From positions 1 through 27,219 of IMG/VR virus record IMGVR_UViG_3300042542_004689: a stretch of DNA of 27,219 nt, one strand, 5' to 3'. Both the position numbers and the translations under genes were made by a program. The notes under the pieces are model-generated. The model searched no databases. It was not told the origin of the DNA and saw only the letters and a program-made list of their open reading frames with translations. Every line of letters begins with the position of its first letter. The first letter of the stretch is position 1. This DNA comes from a virus. Below, piece after piece: positions 1-10,400 of this stretch.

Positions 1-213
1 GGGATCGCTCACGGCTTCTCCGGATCCAAACGCGCCGCCCCCAAGTTGGATGTCAAGGATTTCCTGCCGTTCCCGGATTGGAACCCCGAGAGCGCAACCC
101 GTATCGGGCCCAGCGACGAAACTGTGGCCCAGTTGAAAAATCTATTGCTCAAGCGTCAGATTCCTATGCATGTGTTTACTTCTCTGATTACCCCGATCAG
201 CCAATCCACGTAA
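1..213 (+). CDS. C-terminal fragment of a tail gene upstream of the tape measure (possible tail assembly chaperone)
   Basis: The window opens inside a reading frame (frame 1) of 70 codons ending with TAA at 211-213. The fragment is basic and proline-rich, with the segment KDFLPFPDWNPES followed by a probable helix (VAQLKNLLLKRQIP). In lambda-like tail operons the gene directly before the tape measure encodes the tail assembly chaperone (gpG/gpGT), so position suggests that role. The family itself was not recognised from this short piece. It is separated from the next gene by 28 bases. No convincing slippery heptamer for a G/GT-type frameshift was seen in the visible part. The start lies outside the window. 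Confidence 0.6.
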   Translation, partial: GIAHGFSGSKRAAPKLDVKDFLPFPDWNPESATRIGPSDETVAQLKNLLLKRQIPMHVFTSLITPISQST

Positions 214-241
214 AATACGATTAACGTATAGGACCCAGTCA

Positions 242-3200
242 GTGCCTGACTTTCAGATCAGAGTAACATCTGACACTAAATCAGCAGAGGAAAACCTTAG
301 AAGATTAGATACAGTCGCGACTTCTGCTACTAAAGAAAGAAAGCTTTCTATAGATACAAGTGCTTTATCTAAAAGTCTTGAGCAATTAAAGCATGTTGAT
401 ATTGGTAAGTTCAGTAAAGGATTAAACGATATTCAAGATAATGTCAAAGAAGCGTCTAATACTATTAAGCAATTCTATAGTGTCGCAAAAATGGCGCCTA
501 CGCCTTTAGGTGACCAAATACGACAGTACGAGCAACTAGCTAAAGGCACAATGGAAGTAGCGAAAGCTGCTCCTCAAGCTGCTGCTTCACTAAAACAAAA
601 CGCAGAAGCTGGTCAAATACTAGCTAACTCCTATAACGCCGCAAGTGGTGGCGCGATGAAGTTAGTTGAGAACCTCGCCAAAGTGGGCTTTGCGATGTAC
701 GGCATACAACAAGCCGTAGGTATGGTCAAAGGTGCATTCCAGGGTTTTTTTAACGAGACAGTGGGGCGAGAGATCCAACTACGTGAAACAATCTTAAAGA
801 CGCAGACTACACTAGCTTCTACAAGTAAAGTCCTAAAGAACGGAAAAGAGATCACTGATCCATACGAGAAGATTGTCAGTCTTACAGGTTCTATCGAAGG
901 ACGAATTGACAGCATTCGAAAGCGATCTATTGAGCTTGCTGGAGTCACATCCAATGATGTCATCGAAGTTTTCGGCATCGTATCGTCTCAAATTGGCAAT
1001 ATAGGTGGAGGTCTTAAGGAAGCAGAAGACCTTGCAATCAGTTTCTCGGCCGCTCTCGGGACATTCGGCATCCCGCTGTACCAGGCACGCCAGGAGATTG
1101 GATCGATTCTTCGCGGACAGATCACAGAAGATTCTTACTTAGCAAAAGCATTAGGTATTACATCACAGGATATTCAAAAAGCTAAAACGCAAACCGGCGG
1201 TGTCGTTGCTTTTATTCAGAAGAAATTAGAAGCTTCTGTTGCTGGTCAAAGGATCGCAGCTCAAAGCTTCTCTGGAGTCATGAGCAATATTAAAGACTTG
1301 CAAGAACTTGTAAATCAAGAGTTCGGCAAAGGCCTGCTCGACCCTATGATCAAGGGACTGTCTAGTGTGTTTAACTATCTAAACAGTATCCGTGACACCC
1401 TTTTCGCAATCAGTAAGGAAGCTGGAGCGGGTTTAGGTAAGCTTTTTAGTTCAAATCTAACCTCTATATTTGGCGGATCAGACCTGTTTAAAGGATTAGG
1501 AGAAAACGCCGCGCGGGGTGCCCAAGGATTCGCCACTGCTATACAAAAGGCCTTTTCCTCCCTACAGTCGGATATTAATACTTTTATCGCACCGCTTCGC
1601 AATATATTCGAAGAACTAGTCAAAATCGCCGCTGTTTTACTGCAGGGTTTTGCCGAGCTCGGTAAAGGCTTTGTTTCCATCAAAGTGGAAGAGTTCAAAG
1701 CACTACTAACCATCTTTTCTAATCTTAGCGAGATAGCGACCGTATTTGCTGCTGGCTTATCCGAAGTCCTTAAAGTCTACGGGCAGCTTCTGCAACTACC
1801 TCCTGTCCAAGCCTTTGCCCAGCTCCGCGCCGAGATCGAGATTCTAGATCGCTTAGGTGTCACCAAGATTATCCAATTCGGTGTAGTAGCAGTTGGTCTT
1901 ATCAAGCCTTTCCAATCGGTTGTTACATTCTTCCGTACTCTTGTAGCAAGAGTATCTGCCAGTCTTTCTGAAATTATCGGAAAGGTCGCTGCTGCTGTTA
2001 ATAAAATTGCAGCAATGATTGAAGCAATGAATAATAAGCTTGTATCAGCAAGTACTGCTGCAAGTTCTGTCGCTACATCTAATGCTGGTGCAGCCCGTGT
2101 CAGATCCACTGCTGCGTCGGCCGGAGGAGCCGCCACGAGTGCTTTTACTACTGCAGCTACTGACTACGGTAAGAATCTCTCATCGCAACTAAATACAGCT
2201 TTAGCCAGTCCTGTTGTTACTAAACTGCAGGATAGATTCTCTGTATTAGGTTCTGCATTAGCTGGTAAAGCTATTCCAGCTGTATCCGCATTAAAATCAG
2301 AAGTCCAAAGTCTTAACGCATCATTTAGTAATACCGGGCCTATGGTCTCAGGCTTCTACCAAAAGCTTCAAGGATTCAGCATGGCTGCACGGAATACTGT
2401 AACACCAGCTATATCTAATATTAAAGAGTCTGTAAACTCATTTCGTTCTAACGCAGTAAATTCAACAGGTACACAAGCTTTCCGTACTACACCTATAGAT
2501 GCAGCCCCTAATAGAGGCGTCCCAAATATCCCTGTAATACCCACTCAAGTAACAGCTAGTTATCAAAGCGCCAAAAAGAATATAGCTGATCTCACTTCGT
2601 CGCTGTCGTCTGTATCGGCCCCTGCTCAGGCATTTAAACAAGAAATGTCGAATGTAGGTTCTGCAACTACGAATACCGCACAACAGACCCAGGGCTTTCT
2701 TGGATCTGTCAAAAATATGGGAGGTGCTTTTACGAATTTAGGGCAACAGCTCGATAGAGGTAGCGTCAACCTCCAGAAATTCTCAAAAGCAGCAACCAGC
2801 GGCAGCGCTGCTGCAGCTTTAGCCATAACTGCTATGGGTAACGCTGTGGGCACATTCATTAAAGCGAATCTTATAATGCTGGCTATTCAAGTTACAATCA
2901 CAGCTTTAATTAACGTATTCGGTCATTTCCAGCGTCAGCAAGAAGCTATTGCGCGTTCTCGTAAGGCTGACGAAGCTCTAAAAGAATTAAATACAAAATA
3001 TAAAGACCTTAGTGAGAGTGCATCAGAAGCTGAAAAAGCACATAAAGCATATTTAGAGACTCTTGTAAGCGGCGAGTACAGCAGTGTTATTGATGAGCTA
3101 AATACTATCAGAGAGGAGATACAAGAACAAAAAGGTCCAAACATATTCGAAAAAATGGGTAATAGCGTCAAATGGTTTGCTGGTGAACTCCAAAAACTTG

Positions 3201-6200
3201 CTCGACAATTCGGTCCGCTGCTGACACTTCTTGGCGGCAGTGCAGCAGGTATCGGAATGGCCAGTCTGCTTAAAGCACCATTTTCTAAGCAAGATCCTAA
3301 TACTAAAAATAAACCGGGTGATAACACGGTATTCGGTTTCGACACGCGCAATATTACCGATTTCATGGGCCGTCACAGTAAAGACGGGTGGTACATGCAG
3401 GAAAAACAAAAGCGCGAAGCTTACTTACTATCCCGTTCTGTAGAGTTCGCACCTAAAAACAAAGACGGCACTGCTGCAAACGATAACGTAACAACCCAGG
3501 CTGCTGAAAACCGTGCCAATCTCGAACGACAGCGGCAGCTTGAAAAAGAATTTGCCGAGCGTCGTCGCGCCTTCGAGGAAGATCTTGCCAACTTCCGCAA
3601 GTCCCAGGAGGACGCGGTCTTCGAGCGTCGTCAGTCCCTGGCCCAGAAGGAAATCGACATCTTCCGCGCTGCTGGAGAGCTCCGCATCGCCCAGATGGAG
3701 CAGGCCAACGCGAAGCTCCTCGAAGGTGAAGAAGGTGCCTCCCGGGCGGCCATGGAAGCGCTGAACACCTATATCACCGAGCGCGAGAAGGGAGAACTGG
3801 ATATTGAAGCGCAGAAGAAAGAGATGTCTATCGAGCTCGTAAAAGTAGAGAAGACGCTAGCCGACTATAGGCTTGAGCAGGAGAAGCGAATTGCTGAGAT
3901 CCGTAGAAAGGCGGATCAGTATGCTTTTGACATTGCTAAAGCAAATGCACAGATAGCAAGTAGTGGTGCGATGTCTGCAGGTAGCAGCGGTACCGGTGGT
4001 GTAACTGCTGTATCCGGTGGTAAAGCCTTCGATACCGGCCTACGCACTGGTCCTGCTCACCTAATAGGAGGAAGCGCGGAGTATCACCAAGATATGGCAT
4101 TCGGCACTATGGTGTCATTGAAAGAGCAAGTGGCTCTTGTGAGACAAATGGCACAAGAGTACGACAAAATTGGACGGAAGATGGAGCTATCTAATAATGG
4201 TGTTGCGGGGAAAGTCTTTCCAGTAAATGGATCAGAAGCTGAACAAACCGAATGGGTAACCTCAGCCCGAGCAGCTCACCGAGCCCGTAACGGAGGAACA
4301 GGTAGAGATGCTATTGATTTCTATACACCCCTAAAAGGCACAAATCGGTATCACAAATCTGTCGAAGACACCCCAATGCTGGCTCCTGTAATACCTGGAG
4401 CAGAAAAACAGTATTTCAGTGGTGGACCTGCAGGGGCAGGTATGCGCCTGGTGAAGAACGGGCAGAAAATGTTCTCTCTAATCCACGGACGTACAGATAG
4501 AGTATTACCCCAAAACGGCATGTTACCCGCGAGCATTCCTGCTCAAACCACGGCAACTGCTTCTGCTAGACCATCTCAGTCAACAGCGAATGCCAATACG
4601 ATCACGGGGAAAGAGCAGTTCTTAATAGGCGAACTAATCAGACGTGGTTTTAAGGATGTGCAAGTAGCCGCGATAATGGGATCTGCAATGCAAGAGTCTA
4701 CATTAAATCCAAGCGCACGAGAGAAGGGGGGTGCAGGACTTGGTCTATTCCAGTGGACTGATTCCTTCCGCAGGAATCAGGTTCCTGCACTTACGGGTAA
4801 CTTCCAAACAGATGCTAAAAATCAATTAGACCTCTTCCAAAAGGAACTCGCTTCAACTGAGAGTGTTGCCGGTACTGCCTTGAGAAAGGCGAATACTCTT
4901 CAGGAAGCTGGCGCGGCTATGAAGCAGTATGAACGTTATGGTAAAGCGGGTAATAGATATAAATACATGGAAGAGTATTATAATCGTATAAAGAGCGGCA
5001 ATCTACAAGGAGCGCCTAGTTCAGGCGCTCCTAATGCGCCAGGCGGTACTAGCGGTGGACTGAATATTCCACTCCCCGAGTACGGATCCACCGTTGATAA
5101 TCCGCAGCACATGCGGACGATTACAGACTTAGAGAACAAGCTGGTTGCTAGTACTCAGAAACTAGCGGATCTCCGTGCTTCTCTTGCTGACATCGGCAAT
5201 TCTAAGAACTTTGAAGCTGTCGGTAAAGCATTCGAGCAAGCGCTTCCGGGGAAAGAGGACTTCGAAGCGATGGAAAGTGAAATGTTCGGCACAATGCAGA
5301 CCATTGCCGCATTAGGCACCGCCACTAATGCAGCCTTCGACCCAGAAGCTTCCAAGCTCACTGTGGAGCACGCAAAGAATCGCATGATTGCAGAACGCGA
5401 ACTAGCTCAAATGAGAGCACACATTGCTGGTGATACGCGACTTACAGACCAAGAAAGAGTAAAGATGCAAGAAACACTCAACGGTATAGCTGCTAAATAC
5501 AATGAGACTCAAGCACGGACGCTTGAACTCAAGCAACAGCAGCTAGGTGCCGAGCGGGCTCTTGCTTACATTCAGGAAACCCAGCAGCGCACTCAGCAAC
5601 TGAAACAATCGGCTGGAGATAACCGGAAACGAGCTGAGATGCGGCGTAGCGGGATGCGACAAGAAGACATCGACTACCAAATGCAAGTTGATGCGATTAA
5701 TCGTGATTATGAAGAAAAAGTAAAGGGCTTTAGCTCAGTCAATCCCATGGCTAACAAGATCGGGCAGGCTTTTAATGGGTCAGTAGATACTAGCTTTCTC
5801 GCACCAGCACTCCCAGCTAACAACATCGTCCCCACGACGGGTAAATCTACCCCCGGCACTACAGCAGCCACAACCCCGAGCACGAATCCACTTACAGCTA
5901 TCACAAGTGGTTTCTCTCAGAACATTGTAAAAGTAGAAGCCGCAATGTTTTCTGCTGCTGCCACTGCATCGGGGACCTTAGGACCAGCCCTTACTGCTGC
6001 TCTATCACCTGAAAGTCTCCCAACTCTGCTGGGTGATCTATCAAAGATCGGTACTGAAATAACGGATCCTTCTGGCGGTCTACGTGCGCAAGCAGGACAG
6101 GCGAAAGAAGGTCTCTTAGCAGCGGCACAAAGTGACTACGAAAGTGCTAGAGCCTTAAACAGCCCTATTCTACAACTCGTCGGACAGTGGCGGCAAGAAT

Positions 6201-6973
6201 TAGCCGATACTGAAGGCATGGTTGCTAGCCTTGCTGGCACGATCCAATCAGAGCTCTCCGGTGCCATGAGCACCAGCCTTATTGGACTCGTCAACGGCAC
6301 CAATACGGCGAAAGAAGCCTTCGGTTCGATGTTCCAAAGCATCGGTAAAACGATGGTCGATACCGCAACACAGATGCTGTCGAAATCTCTGATGACAGGT
6401 CTGCTGGGCGGTGGGGCACCGGGCGGCGGCCTCCTCGGCAGCATCTTCGGTCTCGGTGGCGGTGGCGGCGGCGGTGGCCTCGGGAGCCTCTTGGGAGGCC
6501 TCTTCGGTGCTCGTGCTGCTGGTGGTAACGCGGACGCTAACCGTCCCCTCCTGATTGGTGAACGCGGCCCTGAGATCTTCGTACCCGACATCGGTGGCCA
6601 GATCGTCCCGAATCACCGCAGTCAGGCCTACGCCGCGATGTCCAGCCCTATTGACGACGGCGCTTTTCCAGTAACGCAGAAAGGCGGCACAAATATTGAG
6701 CCCTCAGACCCCTTTGCTGCTAACAAGAAAATTCTCGATTCAATCGCTAGTGTGTCGCAGAAGCGCAATGCAGATAAGTCTTTATCAGCTATCGGTGGTT
6801 CTGCAGAGATTAAATACAGTCGCGTCAACTCAGGTGACCTACCCTTCATCACCGAGGACGATGCCTTGCGAATAGCCAAACAAGCCGAAATGAACGGCGC
6901 TAAGATGGGTCAACAGCGCACCCTCGCGGCTCTGCGCAATAATCCCAGTACAAGAAGAGGTATAGGCATCTAA
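242..6973 (+). CDS. Tail tape measure protein with embedded tail-lysozyme and M23-like domains
   Basis: This 2243-residue protein would set tail length and travel down the tube at infection. The start is GTG at 242, with an AGGA eight bases upstream. Visible order: N-terminal helical region; hydrophobic stretch at about 140-170; low-complexity Ala/Ser/Thr region; probable membrane segments at about 867-897 and 991-1015; charged coiled coil at about 1089-1235; a region at about 1270-1425 with scattered histidines (H1273, H1282, H1415) that loosely resembles an M23 peptidase; a phage tail-lysozyme (Phage_lysozyme2-type) domain at about 1455-1585 with candidate catalytic E1485 in MQESTLNP and a GLFQW motif; a second helical region; a glycine-rich tract near 2051-2090; and the common tape-measure ending LIGERGPEIFVP. 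The peptidoglycan-cutting domain fits wall penetration. The M23 reading is weak. The stop overlaps the next start (TAATG). Codon use switches to strongly GC-ending over 3542-3790 and about 6270-6640. Confidence 0.95.
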   Translation: MPDFQIRVTSDTKSAEENLRRLDTVATSATKERKLSIDTSALSKSLEQLKHVDIGKFSKGLNDIQDNVKEASNTIKQFYSVAKMAPTPLGDQIRQYEQLAKGTMEVAKAAPQAAASLKQNAEAGQILANSYNAASGGAMKLVENLAKVGFAMYGIQQAVGMVKGAFQGFFNETVGREIQLRETILKTQTTLASTSKVLKNGKEITDPYEKIVSLTGSIEGRIDSIRKRSIELAGVTSNDVIEVFGIVSSQIGNIGGGLKEAEDLAISFSAALGTFGIPLYQARQEIGSILRGQITEDSYLAKALGITSQDIQKAKTQTGGVVAFIQKKLEASVAGQRIAAQSFSGVMSNIKDLQELVNQEFGKGLLDPMIKGLSSVFNYLNSIRDTLFAISKEAGAGLGKLFSSNLTSIFGGSDLFKGLGENAARGAQGFATAIQKAFSSLQSDINTFIAPLRNIFEELVKIAAVLLQGFAELGKGFVSIKVEEFKALLTIFSNLSEIATVFAAGLSEVLKVYGQLLQLPPVQAFAQLRAEIEILDRLGVTKIIQFGVVAVGLIKPFQSVVTFFRTLVARVSASLSEIIGKVAAAVNKIAAMIEAMNNKLVSASTAASSVATSNAGAARVRSTAASAGGAATSAFTTAATDYGKNLSSQLNTALASPVVTKLQDRFSVLGSALAGKAIPAVSALKSEVQSLNASFSNTGPMVSGFYQKLQGFSMAARNTVTPAISNIKESVNSFRSNAVNSTGTQAFRTTPIDAAPNRGVPNIPVIPTQVTASYQSAKKNIADLTSSLSSVSAPAQAFKQEMSNVGSATTNTAQQTQGFLGSVKNMGGAFTNLGQQLDRGSVNLQKFSKAATSGSAAAALAITAMGNAVGTFIKANLIMLAIQVTITALINVFGHFQRQQEAIARSRKADEALKELNTKYKDLSESASEAEKAHKAYLETLVSGEYSSVIDELNTIREEIQEQKGPNIFEKMGNSVKWFAGELQKLARQFGPLLTLLGGSAAGIGMASLLKAPFSKQDPNTKNKPGDNTVFGFDTRNITDFMGRHSKDGWYMQEKQKREAYLLSRSVEFAPKNKDGTAANDNVTTQAAENRANLERQRQLEKEFAERRRAFEEDLANFRKSQEDAVFERRQSLAQKEIDIFRAAGELRIAQMEQANAKLLEGEEGASRAAMEALNTYITEREKGELDIEAQKKEMSIELVKVEKTLADYRLEQEKRIAEIRRKADQYAFDIAKANAQIASSGAMSAGSSGTGGVTAVSGGKAFDTGLRTGPAHLIGGSAEYHQDMAFGTMVSLKEQVALVRQMAQEYDKIGRKMELSNNGVAGKVFPVNGSEAEQTEWVTSARAAHRARNGGTGRDAIDFYTPLKGTNRYHKSVEDTPMLAPVIPGAEKQYFSGGPAGAGMRLVKNGQKMFSLIHGRTDRVLPQNGMLPASIPAQTTATASARPSQSTANANTITGKEQFLIGELIRRGFKDVQVAAIMGSAMQESTLNPSAREKGGAGLGLFQWTDSFRRNQVPALTGNFQTDAKNQLDLFQKELASTESVAGTALRKANTLQEAGAAMKQYERYGKAGNRYKYMEEYYNRIKSGNLQGAPSSGAPNAPGGTSGGLNIPLPEYGSTVDNPQHMRTITDLENKLVASTQKLADLRASLADIGNSKNFEAVGKAFEQALPGKEDFEAMESEMFGTMQTIAALGTATNAAFDPEASKLTVEHAKNRMIAERELAQMRAHIAGDTRLTDQERVKMQETLNGIAAKYNETQARTLELKQQQLGAERALAYIQETQQRTQQLKQSAGDNRKRAEMRRSGMRQEDIDYQMQVDAINRDYEEKVKGFSSVNPMANKIGQAFNGSVDTSFLAPALPANNIVPTTGKSTPGTTAATTPSTNPLTAITSGFSQNIVKVEAAMFSAAATASGTLGPALTAALSPESLPTLLGDLSKIGTEITDPSGGLRAQAGQAKEGLLAAAQSDYESARALNSPILQLVGQWRQELADTEGMVASLAGTIQSELSGAMSTSLIGLVNGTNTAKEAFGSMFQSIGKTMVDTATQMLSKSLMTGLLGGGAPGGGLLGSIFGLGGGGGGGGLGSLLGGLFGARAAGGNADANRPLLIGERGPEIFVPDIGGQIVPNHRSQAYAAMSSPIDDGAFPVTQKGGTNIEPSDPFAANKKILDSIASVSQKRNADKSLSAIGGSAEIKYSRVNSGDLPFITEDDALRIAKQAEMNGAKMGQQRTLAALRNNPSTRRGIGI

Positions 6974-7440
6974 TGCAGATCGCGATTGGTACTTATATTA
7001 ACTTCAGATTGTTCGCCGGTGCTGATACGGGTTACGCCTTCCAGAACTTCCACACAAATGCGACACGTAGCTATGGAGGAGTGAACTATATCTACGCTGG
7101 TTTTGGATTTAGCGGCACAAGTATCGACTTACAGGGTAGTTCCATCGAGGCTCAGCTAGTGTTTGCTGTTAGCGATCTGCTGCTGTCTTTTATTCAGCAG
7201 GCTGCTGATGATCGGTGGATCCTCCGAGTGCGGACAGTTTGGTTAAACCCTGACTCACTGGTGGAAACCTCCACCTTCATGGAGGAAATTTATCAAGTCA
7301 ATGGTTTTCAGCATGATGGTAGCCGCTTAAGTCTCAAGCTGGGTAGTCCGTTAGATGCTGTTAAAAGTCATATTCCAAAACGGACTCTTAGACAAGAACT
7401 TGTTGGTTCTCTACCTTCCTCGGGGCAGATTAACTTCTGA
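6973..7440 (+). CDS. Lambda gpL-like / DUF1833-like minor tail protein
   Basis: A 155-residue protein between the tape measure and the J-like protein, the place taken by M, L, K and I in lambda. It is mostly beta-rich. The C-terminal part reads LSLKLGSPLDAVKSHIPKR, matching the pattern of distal tail proteins of the gpL/DUF1833/DUF2163 type, in which a PLD motif is followed by an I/VPxR motif. The cysteines that bind the Fe-S cluster in lambda gpL are absent here, so only the beta-structured base is inferred. It probably links the tube end to the tip. The start overlaps the upstream stop (TAATG) and the stop overlaps the downstream start (TGATG), so all three genes are likely translationally coupled. 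The family call comes from position and a short motif. Confidence 0.75.
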   Translation: MQIAIGTYINFRLFAGADTGYAFQNFHTNATRSYGGVNYIYAGFGFSGTSIDLQGSSIEAQLVFAVSDLLLSFIQQAADDRWILRVRTVWLNPDSLVETSTFMEEIYQVNGFQHDGSRLSLKLGSPLDAVKSHIPKRTLRQELVGSLPSSGQINF

Positions 7441-10400
7441 TGTCATTAACCCCTTACAAAGGTCATATTGTCCTTCTCCCTGAAGACAGGGAGCTCATTG
7501 ATGTCTTAGGTATCACTGAGGAGGAGTACCGCTCCTTTGTTCGAGAGGCGATGAAGCGCTCTCGGATTGAACCAGGGAAACCGCAGGCGCTACTCCTCAT
7601 ACCTTTTGTTGCAAATCTTGTTATAGGTCTTGCCCTTAGCTATGTAGGCAATCTTCTCGCCCCTAAGAACACAGGGGGCAAGGGACCGAATATCCGACAG
7701 ACCCAGAAGCAGGGTCAAAATATTGTAAGCCAAACAGAATTTGCCCCTAAAGTTGGCTTTGATTCACTACAGAACGTAGTAGAACTCGGCTCAAGTGTTC
7801 CCGTCATTTATGCAAAGAGGGAAGTCATCAATGGTTTTACATACGGTGGAGTACGTGTTAATACAAACCTCGTTTGGTCCCAGATGCAATCCTATGGAGG
7901 TAACCAACTCTTTAGGGCAATCTTCTTAATTGGTGAAGGAGCTATCGGCGCTCTTGACCCAACTCAATTCGCTTTTGGTGATAATACGATTAACGGCTAC
8001 GATTTAGGACTAGGTAATTCTTCCAATAGTAGAGTTACCTTTTATCAGAAAACCAACGGCGGTCGCATCACAAGCGCTGATCGCATAGCGGGCCGAACAG
8101 CAGATAAAGATCCAGGTAACGCCCAGAACCAGGGAGCACCTGATGTCTTCCATGTGCAGAGTATAAATAATGAATGGAGACCCGACTTTTGCTATTCATA
8201 CAAACCGGCCACTCAAACGCAATTCGGTGTCTATTCACCTATTGGTGTTGGCTTAGGCTACCGAATTAACCCCAGTATGCGTCCCGCTGTCGCAGTGCGG
8301 ACAGTCCCCGAGGGCGATAAAGGAAAAGTCAAATTACAATGTGATAAAGATGGTGTAGCACTAGCGCAGCGTAACAAGTACAATACTAAGTTCAAATCAC
8401 GTAGCGGTATCATCCGTATTAATGGAGTCAACTTCAACAATGATGACGGAGAAACTAGAACACTAAATGTAAACGATACTGTTACTTACTTCCTTGAACG
8501 TAGGAGCGATGCACGGCGTGAATTTAGAGGTGGGCAACCTGGCAATGACCACAAAGAGACTTGTAATGATGTTGCTCAAGCAGTTGCAAGCCGTCAGAAG
8601 AACTGGGACGACTCCTGTTCTATCGGGGATCTCTACAAGCTCGGGACTGCTCAACTGATATGCGAATCACGCTCTCCCATTGATGAAGTCTTCTCCTCCG
8701 AGGTCGATCAGGACCCGATCGGCGGCGGACAAGACATGGCGGTCACCTTCCGTGTCGTCAAAAGCGGCATAGCCGAACTTACCAGCCTTTCTGGAGTTGG
8801 CACAGGCACTTCAAGATCACATCTCTTGAAACTGTCTATCTGTGCTTTTACTTTATCAAGGGCTACTCAAGTTATCGAACTAGGCTTCAAAAGCACCCTC
8901 GGTATCCGCATCAATGGCTTATGTAATTTTAAAGATGCGATCAGTCATAGAGAAATCGACGGCAGAGCATGCGAACACTACAGAAATAGAGTATTCGGCA
9001 AGGGGCAGAGCCTAGGACTGAGCAATTATTCCTCCGGATCCTTTTCAGGATCAGAGCGCCGCTACTCCTTTTTCCGTATTGGTTACCGTGTAGCAGGCAG
9101 CACCGACGCTTATATCTACATGAGTCAGTGCTTCGGTTTTGCCGGAGTAACGCAACAGAACCAATTCAACTATATCCGCCTTCAAATGCCCAGATTTGAA
9201 GTCTGGGAGTTCAAGATAGAACCCTTATCAGGTTGGGAAATACGTTCTAACCAGGCTACAGGATCATTAGAAGTTCTTGATGCGAAGATTAGTCAAACCA
9301 GAACTGTGTGGTCTTCTGACGTTGGCGCTACATTCAATGGACGGGCCATAAGCCGGGAAAGAAAGACCTTTCAAATGGCCTGTACGAGAGATCGTAATCT
9401 AGGTGTTGAGAAGCAGGATACACGAGATTATGCAGACGATTGGGGTAAGTTAGCCGAAGCCTTCGTTTATGACGAGATCCAAAGCTCAGCTCGCACTCCT
9501 GAGCATGAATTAGCGTACATCAATATTATTACACCTAATACTGTAACGCCTACTTATGATAATCTAGCGCTTATTGGCATGAATATTCGGAGTAGTACCG
9601 AATTTTCACAGCTGAAACAGCTTTCCGTTTACGTTACTAGCGGCTTAGGAGGATACCACACTTTCCCACAAGTCCTACAAGATCTCTTATCTAACTCGCG
9701 CTACGGTCTCGGTGCGACCCTAAGTGCAGAACAGATCGACAATGATCTACTGCTGTCGGCTACATCGTGGACATACTCTCGCCGCTACTTCTGGGATGGC
9801 GCTCTCCCCGAGCCCGTCAACATCCGGCAGTGGGCCAGCACTACAGCACCCCATTTCCTACTCGAATTTGTAATCAAAAATGGTAAGTTTGCTTTACAAC
9901 CTGCCGTTTATTTTAATCAGCCGGAAGTAATAACTAATCTATTCACAAGTGGAAATATTCTGGAAGACTCTTTTGAATTTTCTTATGCTGATACGGAAGA
10001 ACGTATACCGAAACGAGTTTCTGTAAAGTGGCGACACGAAAGACCGGCGAATACAAATGATTCAGCTGGGATTTTCCCATTAATCCGTGAAATTAATATC
10101 CGTGAGGTAGGCACGCCCGCTGATGCTCCGCTAGAAACCCTCGATTTAACCGATTTCTGTACCAATCAGGAACATGCAATAGATGTTGCAAAATACATTT
10201 GTAGAGTTTCTCGTCTTGTTACACACTCGGTATCTTTTAAGACTGTCCCAACAGAAGCCGGCCTGGAAATCGGTAGATGTTTCAAGCTAGGCCTTGAAAC
10301 AGTCAATTATGCACAACCTAATAACGGTGCTATAAGTTCTGACGGGACGATTACAAGTATAGATCCGATTTCTAATGGTACTTATGATGTACTACTGTGG

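Noticed and set aside
100-213. Programmed -1 frameshift (G/GT type) before the tape measure, near GAAAAAT at 153-159
   Set aside because: The heptamer does not fit X XXY YYZ with three identical first bases in frame, and most of the gene is outside the window.
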